Positions 7,418-14,419 of a stretch of DNA of 17,005 bases are shown one piece after another; the stretch's first letter is position 1, and each line of letters begins with the position of its first letter. Location of the stretch: positions 1 to 17,005 of the forward strand of contig JAFGQM010000046.1 of NCBI GenBank assembly GCA_016935655.1, written 5' to 3'. The notes below the pieces were generated by a model, which was not told the DNA's origin, searched no databases, and worked only from the letters and a program-made list of their open reading frames with translations. A program made the position numbers and the translations under genes. The DNA comes from Candidatus Altarchaeota archaeon. Its GTDB lineage: Archaea; Altiarchaeota; Altiarchaeia; JAFGQM01.

Positions 7418-7819
7418 ATGGAATTACCCATTCAAGTAATGATAACGATGTTCGTAGCCCTGACAGTCGCCGTCGTAGTCATAATGTTCTCCCAGAATCT
7501 ACTGCAAGATGCGGCCAAGGATATAGCCGACATAGGCGATTACGGGGATACGCCCGAAGATAAGATAGTTGAGGTCGGGACTATAACCTCCACCCAGGTG
7601 GCCAACCTTGTGAACCAATGCTATCGCCAGTACTCTGAGAGCGCCTTGGGGGACACGCTTTGTTATGTGGTCTTGGGCAAGGTCGAGGTGACCGCGGATG
7701 CTGTCATCTCCAGCTCGGGCCTGCCAGAGGGGAAGATTTCCATTAATCTTGAAGGCGCCCAAAACGCCCTTCAGATATACTATGTAATCATAGGAGACAA
7801 AGTGGAGGTAAGACCATGA
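7418..7819 (+). CDS. Small pilin-like membrane protein (MELPIQV type)
   Basis: The ATG at 7418 gives a 133-residue protein beginning MELPIQVMITMFVALTVAVV, a hydrophobic start directly at the N-terminus. A TTG at 7385 would add eleven polar residues without a K-G leader and is less convincing. After the ~22-residue span comes an amphipathic helix (SQNLLQDAAKDIADIG), then a compact ectodomain with two cysteines (NQCYRQYS, TLCYVV), probably one disulfide, and beta-rich sequence to the end. The helix-then-beta plan and the size match archaeal type IV pilins. Its stop overlaps the next start by 4 nt (ATGA), implying coupling. It could be a major or minor subunit; there is no way to tell from sequence alone. 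Confidence 0.78.
   Translation: MELPIQVMITMFVALTVAVVVIMFSQNLLQDAAKDIADIGDYGDTPEDKIVEVGTITSTQVANLVNQCYRQYSESALGDTLCYVVLGKVEVTADAVISSSGLPEGKISINLEGAQNALQIYYVIIGDKVEVRP
7804..7809 (+). promoter_or_regulatory. Strong Shine-Dalgarno GGAGGT inside the upstream gene
   Basis: GGAGGT stands 6 nt before the ATG at 7816. It is the best SD in the operon and lies within the last codons of the preceding gene, supporting the 4-nt overlapped start. Most other genes here have weak or no SD. Confidence 0.6.
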
Positions 7820-8388
7820 AACTGATAAAAAGCATTAAGGGTTCGGAAAAACCGATTGAAATCTTCGTGGCACTGTTCATTATCCTGACGGTTGCTATGG
7901 TCCTGTTGCAAATGTTCCAAGGACAGATTTCAGAGAGGACAGAGGAGCTAAGCCAGCTGGCGAAAGAGCAGAAACTCGAGCAATCAAAGCAGAAGGCGAA
8001 AACAGTCTGCAATAGGCTCTGCAGTGACGCAGACGACCTGAAGGGTCGTGCAGCCTACTGTCTCGAATCAGTCGAAGACGTGGAGCAGGAGGGCATAGAC
8101 CTGGATATGGACGGCATACCAGGTGAATACGACGATTCTCTTTTGGGAGGCCTTGGGATTTGCGAGGACAAGATATACTGCCCCCACCTGCAGAGCTGTG
8201 GCGGGGTAAAAAGCATGAAAGACTGTGTGACCATCCTGTGCGCTTACTGGACACAGACAGGCATGACAGCCGAGGAAGCTACAAACGTCTTAAAGAGTAA
8301 AGTCAGCCCCGGGACATGCTTTAACGCCTTAGACCCGGCCGAGAAGTCTTTACACTGGTTCACCAAGGTGAACCTTACTTGTATGTAA
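7816..8388 (+). CDS. Class III signal (prepilin-like) Cys-rich protein with acidic DxDxDG loop
   Basis: This is a 190-residue protein. Residues 1-9 (MKLIKSIKG) end in K-G before SEKPIEIFVALF, the pattern cleaved by archaeal prepilin peptidases (FlaK/EppA/PibD class), with Glu and then a ~22-residue hydrophobic span. A polar, Gln/Lys/Glu-rich helix (~43-65) leads into an ectodomain with ten cysteines (VCNRLC, ICEDKIYC, DCVTILC and others). The loop DLDMDGIPGE (bases 8098-8127) fits a DxDxDG Ca2+-binding pattern and shares DGIPG with the Cys-rich protein at the left end of the window. A strong SD and 4-nt overlap tie it to the previous gene. Likely a minor pilin or pseudopilin; partner and function are not known. 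Confidence 0.8.
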   Translation: MKLIKSIKGSEKPIEIFVALFIILTVAMVLLQMFQGQISERTEELSQLAKEQKLEQSKQKAKTVCNRLCSDADDLKGRAAYCLESVEDVEQEGIDLDMDGIPGEYDDSLLGGLGICEDKIYCPHLQSCGGVKSMKDCVTILCAYWTQTGMTAEEATNVLKSKVSPGTCFNALDPAEKSLHWFTKVNLTCM

Positions 8389-8400
8389 GCCAAAACCTAG

Positions 8401-8805
8401 ATGGAGCAGGCAGTTTGGATGTACTTCGGAATAATAGCAGTTATAGTGGGTTTTGGAGCTATTCTTACCATAGTCTCCTGGAACACCGAGTCGTCCTATG
8501 TGCAGTCCTTCAGGGACTCAATCGACAAGATGGGGATACAGTGCAATATCGTTTGCGCCCTCAGCCCGGGGAACAACCTGCCCATAGACTGCTCTCTGCC
8601 ATCCGGCATGGTCCTGTACACCACGGAGAACAAGATATGCGGCCTTTACAACAAGGAGTCAAAGTGCGCGATATGCAACTGTAATGTTGCAGAGTACAGG
8701 CTGGATTTGAACACCAGCCTTGCGACAGAGGCCTTCAATGTGCACGCCTACAAGTGCTTCTTTGAGAGAACTAAAAATGGCACAGTCATGGAATGTAAGG
8801 GGTAG
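8401..8805 (+). CDS. Small pilin-like membrane protein with nine cysteines
   Basis: The 134-residue product starts MEQAVWMYFGIIAVIVGFGA, a membrane span beginning at the N-terminus. An in-frame TAG lies immediately before the ATG, so no leader is possible. The ectodomain has nine cysteines, including QCNIVC and KCAICNCN, and several N-x-S/T sequons. It lies 12 nt after the previous gene, and its last 29 nt overlap the next gene in another frame. Same general plan as the 6156-6629 product; an operon-specific minor subunit is the likely role. No family recognised. Confidence 0.75.
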   Translation: MEQAVWMYFGIIAVIVGFGAILTIVSWNTESSYVQSFRDSIDKMGIQCNIVCALSPGNNLPIDCSLPSGMVLYTTENKICGLYNKESKCAICNCNVAEYRLDLNTSLATEAFNVHAYKCFFERTKNGTVMECKG

Positions 8806-9247
8806 CAGTGTTTCCACAATCATACTGTGGCTAGGCTCGCTCCTCGGATTTTTCATTGTATTCGGATGGTATAGCAGTCTGATACAACCCACACAGCTGT
8901 CATTTGAGACTGTATCCGCCGACGTCCAAGAGCTTCAGATTAGGATAAACTCCGCCTGCGGCAGCACCAGCTATGCCTCTTGGTACAACCCCCGGACGGA
9001 AGAGGGCAATTTTATAATCAACAACAGCAGGGTGTGCATAGAGATTCCAAAGAAAAAGAAGTGTCTACTCTCCATATGCGACACCAATATAACCAAAACG
9101 ATTGATTTATCAGAAATAATATACATAAATGTAGCCAAGTATCATCAAAACGACACCATCTCGGTCTGGGGAGACCGGATACCGGTCAACACCACATATG
9201 TCTCACCTTTCCAAAACGGGACTGCAAATGACACCGATTCGGGCTAG
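8777..9247 (+). CDS. Class III signal pilin-like protein
   Basis: The start chosen is the ATG at 8777 because it yields MAQSWNVRG followed by SSVSTIILWLGSLLGFFIVF, an R-G cleavage site directly before a hydrophobic span. The longer in-frame reading from 8720 would put this motif in the interior. The protein is 156 residues. The ectodomain has four cysteines (ACGS, VCIE, KCLLSIC) and many N-x-S/T sequons near the C-terminus. The start overlaps the previous gene by 29 nt and the end overlaps the next by 20 nt. Prepilin-like processing followed by incorporation in a pilus is inferred from signal and context. Confidence 0.75.
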   Translation: MAQSWNVRGSSVSTIILWLGSLLGFFIVFGWYSSLIQPTQLSFETVSADVQELQIRINSACGSTSYASWYNPRTEEGNFIINNSRVCIEIPKKKKCLLSICDTNITKTIDLSEIIYINVAKYHQNDTISVWGDRIPVNTTYVSPFQNGTANDTDSG

Positions 9248-9641
9248 TAAAGGGGTTTACACCATAGTGACGACCTATGTATTCATAATAATAATAGTAG
9301 CAGTAGTCTTGGGCCTGGTGTATTTCCAAACCTCTGCAATCACGCAGGGGGAGGTCCTTGGCTCAAAGACAACGGTCTACAGCTATGCCAAAAGCGCCAA
9401 AGAGAGGTTCTTTTTCCTCTACGGGGGCGATGTAATCCAAGAGGAGTTTTTGAACAAGACCTATGACTTCCCGGGTATTACGGGTATCCGGCTCGTCAGG
9501 GAATCCTACCTCAAATGCCCCCCGTTCGAATGGGTCCAAGGAGACATCAACAACTTCGACCAGAAGTTCGTTTATCTGGTGCCTATGTCAGTATTAAACC
9601 AAAGTAATAATTGCATTGCAAAACTGGAGATTTACATATGA
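9228..9641 (+). CDS. Class III signal pilin-like protein
   Basis: From the ATG at 9228 the product (137 residues) begins MTPIRASKG, then VYTIVTTYVFIIIIVAVVLG: a K-G cleavage motif and a hydrophobic helix. The upstream ATG at 9198 would add ten residues and give a long leader. The ectodomain is compact with two cysteines (KCPP, NCIA) and an ordered, mixed alpha/beta look. Overlaps: 20 nt with the preceding gene and 4 nt (ATGA) with the vWA gene. Likely a pilin-like subunit made together with the vWA protein. Confidence 0.77.
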   Translation: MTPIRASKGVYTIVTTYVFIIIIVAVVLGLVYFQTSAITQGEVLGSKTTVYSYAKSAKERFFFLYGGDVIQEEFLNKTYDFPGITGIRLVRESYLKCPPFEWVQGDINNFDQKFVYLVPMSVLNQSNNCIAKLEIYI

Positions 9642-11149
9642 GCGCAGTCGAGAACATATTCGGAATGGTGATTTTGGTAGCAATCTTCCTTATCGCATCC
9701 TTTGTCCTGACAAGCGACCAGATTTCCCAGGACATAGAAGTTCTCCAAACAGAGACCCAATTGTTTTACATAGACAAGTATAGTTCAGATCTAGATACAT
9801 TGCTAAAAGCAACAGAACCTGTTTCGGGGAGGTCCTTAGGGCTGCTGATAGGCGATACAGTATATTATAAGACAAAGGTATTTGATTTTCAAAATTATTC
9901 AGTAAACATTACAACGAATATCGAGGCGATCCTAAATTACACCTACGGTGAGGGCGGGTATTATTTTGAGCTTAAGCCCGATATAACAGATATTAGGATG
10001 TATTTCGTACTTGATGGCTCTAGAACAATGATTAATGAAAAAGATCAATTAGTCGAAGCTCTAGAATCCTTAATAGAGCGGTTGGAGGAACGTTACACCG
10101 TTGATACCAGAGTGTATATCCTCCCATTCTCATTTGATTGCGAGGCATTCTGGAACGAGGGTATACCTTGCGATTATATTACTTCATCCATTATGTATAC
10201 TAACCCCGAGGAAATAAATTTCACAGTTAATTTTTCCCAAAGTGCTTTTGAAGAGGAGCCCGCATCAGCTATTGATAAGGATTATGCAAGACAGGCAGGG
10301 ATTATCGCACCCGAGGGATATTTTTTCTCTTATGAGGATTGGGGGAGTGCTACTGCTTTAGTTGCCGCTATGGAAGAGCGGGACCGTCCAAGTAGGATCA
10401 CCATAATCTTTCCGATAAGCGATGAACTCTCGGGAGGCTCTGAGAGGTCTGATTGTGGGGATGCTTGGAGGAGCTTTCCAGACTTGGATCCTGAAGATTT
10501 GGAAAGAAAGCAGGCCATTATAGAGATGTGTGGCTACTGTGTCCCCAGCTGTCCGGGACCTTCTGAGAACAGGTCAATGTTCTCACTGGAGAATGCACTC
10601 AGGTTAGCCCAGGAAAAGAGATTTTACATATCGCCCATATTTGCGGATAATTGCGATTTTACCATAGATGTGGATATTTACACAAACCATCATCTGCCCT
10701 GTATGAGGGCATTGGAAACTGGCGCTGCGAGCTGTTGCGGTGATGAATCCTATTGCCTCGGATGCCCCTCAGCCGGTGGGGGAGTTTGTGTAACCGATGG
10801 TTGTAAAGCCTGCATACACCCAGAATGTGTCCAGAACATTCGTGACCAAATGGAATATGTTGCCAAGAAGACCTCCGGAACCGTTATAAACCTTGAAGAA
10901 CTTGATACCCTCGAACTTTATCTAAACGAGACTCTGAATACGACTATAGAATCATTTTCCATAATCCTCGGCGAGCAGAAGAATACTACAAGATTGGCCT
11001 ATGATAGAATCTTACAACTACCCAACCAGTTCAGCATAAAGGCGAAATTGTGGGTCTACCCGGAGGAGGAAAATCTGATTAGGCCCTCATTGGAAGACAC
11101 GGTCTTCGGGAAGCCTGAACCGGCCCTAAAACCCGAGAAGATAGAATAG
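9638..11149 (+). CDS. Membrane-anchored von Willebrand A (vWA) domain protein, Cys-rich; candidate pilus-tip or adhesin subunit
   Basis: This is a 503-residue protein. Residues 1-25 (MSAVENIFGMVILVAIFLIA...) form a pilin-like N-terminal span with Glu5. A beta-rich linker (~60-115) precedes a vWA-type fold: strand RMYFVLD with MIDAS motif D126-G-S128-R-T130, second MIDAS loop WGSATAL (Thr239), and strand ITIIFPISDE (Asp262). The MIDAS site would bind a divalent metal. The vWA core is broken by long insertions, including a Cys-rich stretch; sixteen cysteines lie between 168 and 397 (CGYC, SCC, CLGC, CKAC). Several N-x-S/T sequons occur. The ATG at 9638 overlaps the previous stop (ATGA) with a GGAG SD; the in-frame TTG at 9611 adds no signal. 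It ends the operon, and parts are strikingly AT-rich beside the ATPase gene. Bacterial and archaeal pilus-tip adhesins use vWA domains, so that role is proposed. Confidence 0.85.
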   Translation: MSAVENIFGMVILVAIFLIASFVLTSDQISQDIEVLQTETQLFYIDKYSSDLDTLLKATEPVSGRSLGLLIGDTVYYKTKVFDFQNYSVNITTNIEAILNYTYGEGGYYFELKPDITDIRMYFVLDGSRTMINEKDQLVEALESLIERLEERYTVDTRVYILPFSFDCEAFWNEGIPCDYITSSIMYTNPEEINFTVNFSQSAFEEEPASAIDKDYARQAGIIAPEGYFFSYEDWGSATALVAAMEERDRPSRITIIFPISDELSGGSERSDCGDAWRSFPDLDPEDLERKQAIIEMCGYCVPSCPGPSENRSMFSLENALRLAQEKRFYISPIFADNCDFTIDVDIYTNHHLPCMRALETGAASCCGDESYCLGCPSAGGGVCVTDGCKACIHPECVQNIRDQMEYVAKKTSGTVINLEELDTLELYLNETLNTTIESFSIILGEQKNTTRLAYDRILQLPNQFSIKAKLWVYPEEENLIRPSLEDTVFGKPEPALKPEKIE

Positions 11150-11165
11150 TCTATTCAGGCCGCAT

Positions 11166-11176
11166 ACTATTTTTTA
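11166..11176 (+). terminator. Possible T-tract terminator of the pilus-like operon
   Basis: A run of six T (11170-11175) follows the last plus-strand stop by about 20 nt, in the 17-bp convergent gap and the end of the opposing gene. There is no stem. Weak, but T-tracts are what archaeal termination needs. Confidence 0.25.
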
Positions 11177-12450
11177 GTCTCAGACCTCATCTTTTCTAAG
11201 ATCTCATCCAACTTTCTTAGCTCCTCATCGTTTTCTAGATTCTCACTCCCCCCCGTGGAGGCCTCCACGACTTCTTCAGCTTCCTCCATGGGAGTATCAA
11301 TATCGGTTGACGGCTCTTCAATCTCAGGTTCTATTTTCCCCTTTTCAATCATCACAGGCTTATTCTTGACTTGAGCAACATTTTGGACAGTCTCGGTCTT
11401 GCTCGACTTCAGCTCATCCTCGAGGTCTTTTAGTATAAGTTCTTTGTTGTCCTCAGCTCCCCTACCATTTTTCTCAAACATGTTCGCAGGACTGGGCGAC
11501 TTCTCCACATTCTCGTCTCCAATCGGTGCTGCTCCAGTGCTTACCTGCTCATCTTTACCCGGCAAGGATTCTTTCCTCTCCTCCTTTTCCATTACCGGCA
11601 ATTTGTCTAGGAAGGACCCTTCCTCTTTTTTCTCCTCCACCCCCGCCCCCTTATTTAGCAATACCGCATAGGTCTTCTTGGTCCTTTTGAACGAGTACAT
11701 CAATAGAACGAAAAGAAGCACAATACTCGCGATGATAATGAAAGTCAGATTACTTGCAACGTCCTTTTTCACTACTGGCTCCCCGCCATTTTCTCCATTG
11801 CCGTTGGTCGGGGGCGCTATTATCTCGTCAGCCTTGCAGTTGTTGTTTATGCACTTGCCTGTCTTGCAGTCAGAGTCCTGACAGCATTCATACTTCTCAC
11901 ACTTATGGTTCATTAGTTGGCCGCAGGGACATATCACCGCTTGGCACTCGCCCTCCACACACGCTTCCACCAGCGGGCAGTCCCTGTCCGAACAGCACTC
12001 AAAGTCGATTTCCCCCTCCTCGTATATGCTCTGTGTAAGGGGCTTTGCACCGCAGAACCACACTGCCTCTTGAGTCCCATCAATCCTCAGGGGCCACTTT
12101 ACCCTGAAGCATACATAGTACTCAAAGTAGTTCTCAGCACCGGATTTTGGGAGCACCCCCCCCAATACAAAAGAGTCGGACTCGTTTTTCACGAAGGATG
12201 TCGTTTTGTCATAAGTCTCGATCCAGGTCGTCCCGTTGGAGAGTATGAACTTTATCCCGTCGACGACGAAGATTTCATCCATCGTGCTCTCGATGGACGC
12301 GATAACCTGGGCGTTTTTGTTTTCTATACAGCATCCCTGACAGTCGAAATCTATCCAGAAGACTCCGTTTTCCCACCTCTCCACAGCTGCTTCGGTTGAA
12401 GCTAGCAACAAGGCAAGGCTCAAAACCAAAAAAGCTTTATTGTACTCCAT
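11167..12450 (-). CDS. Secreted-then-anchored protein with two CCxDxDC modules and a charged cytoplasmic tail
   Basis: This is a 427-residue protein. Residues 1-21 are a Sec-type signal peptide (basic N-terminus, then FLVLSLALLLAS). Residues ~22-150 are an ectodomain with few cysteines. Residues 151-207 hold two repeats of the plan CC-x-D-x-D-C...C...C (ECCSDRDC..., ECCQDSDC...), the dickkopf-like Cys module often seen in DPANN surface proteins. A Gly/Asn/Pro linker precedes a membrane span (~234-253), followed by basic FKRTKK and a 170-residue acidic, Lys/Glu-rich, low-complexity cytoplasmic tail with helical C-terminus. It is convergent with the vWA gene and downstream of fttA by 41 bp. A surface receptor or link between envelope and cytoplasm is possible; no family recognised. 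Confidence 0.82.
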   Translation of the reverse strand: MEYNKAFLVLSLALLLASTEAAVERWENGVFWIDFDCQGCCIENKNAQVIASIESTMDEIFVVDGIKFILSNGTTWIETYDKTTSFVKNESDSFVLGGVLPKSGAENYFEYYVCFRVKWPLRIDGTQEAVWFCGAKPLTQSIYEEGEIDFECCSDRDCPLVEACVEGECQAVICPCGQLMNHKCEKYECCQDSDCKTGKCINNNCKADEIIAPPTNGNGENGGEPVVKKDVASNLTFIIIASIVLLFVLLMYSFKRTKKTYAVLLNKGAGVEEKKEEGSFLDKLPVMEKEERKESLPGKDEQVSTGAAPIGDENVEKSPSPANMFEKNGRGAEDNKELILKDLEDELKSSKTETVQNVAQVKNKPVMIEKGKIEPEIEEPSTDIDTPMEEAEEVVEASTGGSENLENDEELRKLDEILEKMRSETKK

Positions 12451-12491
12451 TCTGGGTTTGTTATATTAACCCACCAGAATTTAAAAAGCCC
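12451..12491 (-). promoter_or_regulatory. Promoter-like element and inverted repeat before the CCxDxDC gene
   Basis: On the minus strand TTTTTAAA (12481-12488) lies ~34 nt before the ATG (12450), a good TATA distance. Between them an inverted repeat has TCTGG (12451-12455) against CCAGA (12474-12478), with GTT/AAC or GGGTT/AACCC inside and an AT-rich centre. In RNA it would fold just before the start codon; in DNA it could be an operator. Confidence 0.45.
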
Positions 12492-14393
12492 TCATATAAT
12501 CCTTATAGTGTCCAGATTCATGGGCACCCGGGTGTCCACATGAAATATCCTGCTTAGCCCTCTAGCCAAGTCAGCACACTTCTTGGATTCCCCGTGTACG
12601 GTCATTATCCTCTCTGGCCGGGGGTGTAGCCTCTTCACATAACCCAGAAGCTGCCTTCTGTCCGCGTGGCCGGAGAAACCCTCGATTGTTACCACGTTTA
12701 TCTTCACATCGATGTTCTTGGGCTTTTTGCCCTCCATGATCACGACTTCCCTCATACCCTTCTGGACCCTCCTGCCAAGAGAGCCCTCAGCCTGATATCC
12801 GACAAAGACTATGAGGTCCTTTTCATTTCCCGCCATCCTCTTGAAGTATTCCACGGACGGCCCGCCGGTCATCATACCAGACGGAGTGACTATTATGCAT
12901 GGGTCGGTGCTCTCAGCGATGTCTATCCTCTCCCTTGTGTTGACCTTTATGAAGTTTTTGGCGAGGAATGGGTTTGCACCCCTGAGTATCATGGTCTTCA
13001 GCCTTCTCTTTAGGTATTCTGGATAAGCCGTGTGGATGGCAGTGGCCTCATACACCATCCCGTCCACGTAAACGGGCACCTCAGCCAGTTCGTTTTTCAT
13101 GTACTCTTCCAGCGTTATCATGACCTCTTGCGACCTCCCGACAGCGAACACAGGTATTAAGACCTTCCCGCCCTGGTCCACGGTATTCTTGATACTCTTT
13201 ATCAAAAATTCCTCGGCCTCTTTCCTCTTCGGCTGTATGCTCTTGCGGCCTCCGTAGGTGCTCTCTATTATCAGGGTCTCTAGCCTCGGGAATTCATAGT
13301 CTGCGGGGTTTAGCAGCTTGGTTTCACCGAACTTTATGTCGCCCGTGTACACTATATTGTACAGACTGTCGCCTATATGAAGATGGATTATGGAAGAGCC
13401 CAGTATGTGCCCCGCGTTATAAAGCGTAAGCCGGGAGTCAGTTGTTATATCAGCCACCTCGTTGTATTCCAGAGGTATCACGTGCTCTATGACGTTTCTT
13501 ATGTCGGGACTGGAATAAGGCAGCTCTTTGTCCTCCTTTGCGGATATCTCCACGGCATCCAACTGCAACATAGCCATTATGTCCCTCGTAGGCTTTGTGG
13601 CATAGATGGGCCCATCATACCCGTACCTGTATAAGTATGGCACGAAGCCGCAGTGGTCCAGGTGAGCGTGGCTTATTATGACTGCATCCAAGTCGTCGAT
13701 GGCCAGCTGCATCGCCCTGAAATCCGGGAACATCCTCTTTGCGTCAGAGGCTGCAACGTTTATGCCGCAGTCCAGCAGAACATTGCTGTTCGGAGTCTGT
13801 ACTATAAAACATGACCTGCCGACCTCCCCAGCCCCCCCTAGTGGGGTCACCCTTATCCAGTCACATGTGTGGTCGGCCTTTCTGTATATCTCCCTTCCGA
13901 GCCTGTCCAGGAACTCCTTCCTTTTCCTGCACACCTTCTTGTCCCAGAGTGTCTTCCTGAGGGATGTTAGTATATTGCTCTTTAGTGGCGTCGTCCTCTC
14001 CAACATCGGCGTCCAACCTGTTTCCCTTATAACCCTCTTTATGTTGCTTCCGCCCTCCCCTATCACATTTCCGAGTTTTTCCGCCTCTATCATGACCTCT
14101 TTTTGGTAGGGGTTGAACATGACATCATTAATGCCGCTCTCCGAGCCGCATATCCTCCTTATAGCAGCCTCGGCCTCTGTAGGAGCCATCAGCAATGAGT
14201 TCACAGGCCTTATGAGGACCCTCTTTTTTATGCTCCTGGCAAGGTCCTTTGCTATATTGTCATGGTCGATGAACAAGTCGAGCCTATCGGTCGTCACGGC
14301 TATCTTTGGGCCCTCGGCTCTTATTTCGCTTATGCCAATGTCTCTCGGCAAGAACTCCCTTATACTAGCTTCGATCTCCTCGATTGCGGGCAT
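12492..14393 (-). CDS. fttA: FttA/aCPSF1: archaeal transcription termination factor, KH-MBL-beta-CASP ribonuclease
   Basis: This 633-residue protein is full length for the family. The N-terminal part (~1-145) holds two KH-like domains; the second has the GxxG-type loop IGEGGSNIKRVIRETGW (111-127). The metallo-beta-lactamase part shows HAHLDH (242-247), the third His in NAGHILGS (His329) and the Asp of YTGDIKF (Asp352), the ligands of a two-zinc site. The beta-CASP part includes IIESTYGG (motif A Glu377), FSGHADRRQ (motif B His576) and MTVHGE (motif C His600). The family cleaves RNA and ends transcription at U-rich 3' sites, acting on the elongation complex. It follows psmB by 21 bp, a pairing known from other archaea. 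TATAAAAAC on the minus strand at 14411-14419 could give a nearly leaderless internal start. Confidence 0.96.
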   Translation of the reverse strand: MPAIEEIEASIREFLPRDIGISEIRAEGPKIAVTTDRLDLFIDHDNIAKDLARSIKKRVLIRPVNSLLMAPTEAEAAIRRICGSESGINDVMFNPYQKEVMIEAEKLGNVIGEGGSNIKRVIRETGWTPMLERTTPLKSNILTSLRKTLWDKKVCRKRKEFLDRLGREIYRKADHTCDWIRVTPLGGAGEVGRSCFIVQTPNSNVLLDCGINVAASDAKRMFPDFRAMQLAIDDLDAVIISHAHLDHCGFVPYLYRYGYDGPIYATKPTRDIMAMLQLDAVEISAKEDKELPYSSPDIRNVIEHVIPLEYNEVADITTDSRLTLYNAGHILGSSIIHLHIGDSLYNIVYTGDIKFGETKLLNPADYEFPRLETLIIESTYGGRKSIQPKRKEAEEFLIKSIKNTVDQGGKVLIPVFAVGRSQEVMITLEEYMKNELAEVPVYVDGMVYEATAIHTAYPEYLKRRLKTMILRGANPFLAKNFIKVNTRERIDIAESTDPCIIVTPSGMMTGGPSVEYFKRMAGNEKDLIVFVGYQAEGSLGRRVQKGMREVVIMEGKKPKNIDVKINVVTIEGFSGHADRRQLLGYVKRLHPRPERIMTVHGESKKCADLARGLSRIFHVDTRVPMNLDTIRII

Positions 14394-14410
14394 TTTGTTT
14401 TTTAGAAGAA

Positions 14411-14419
14411 GTTTTTATA
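14411..14419 (-). promoter_or_regulatory. Possible TATA box embedded in the psmB stop region
   Basis: The minus-strand TATAAAAAC lies 18-26 nt before the fttA ATG and includes the psmB TAA. At this distance the transcript would be leaderless or nearly so. It may equally be only AT-rich sequence within a psmB-fttA operon. Confidence 0.3.

Noticed and set aside
9611..9637. TTG start upstream of the vWA protein
   Set aside because: The ATG at 9638 has an SD and the common ATGA overlap; the extension has no signal features.
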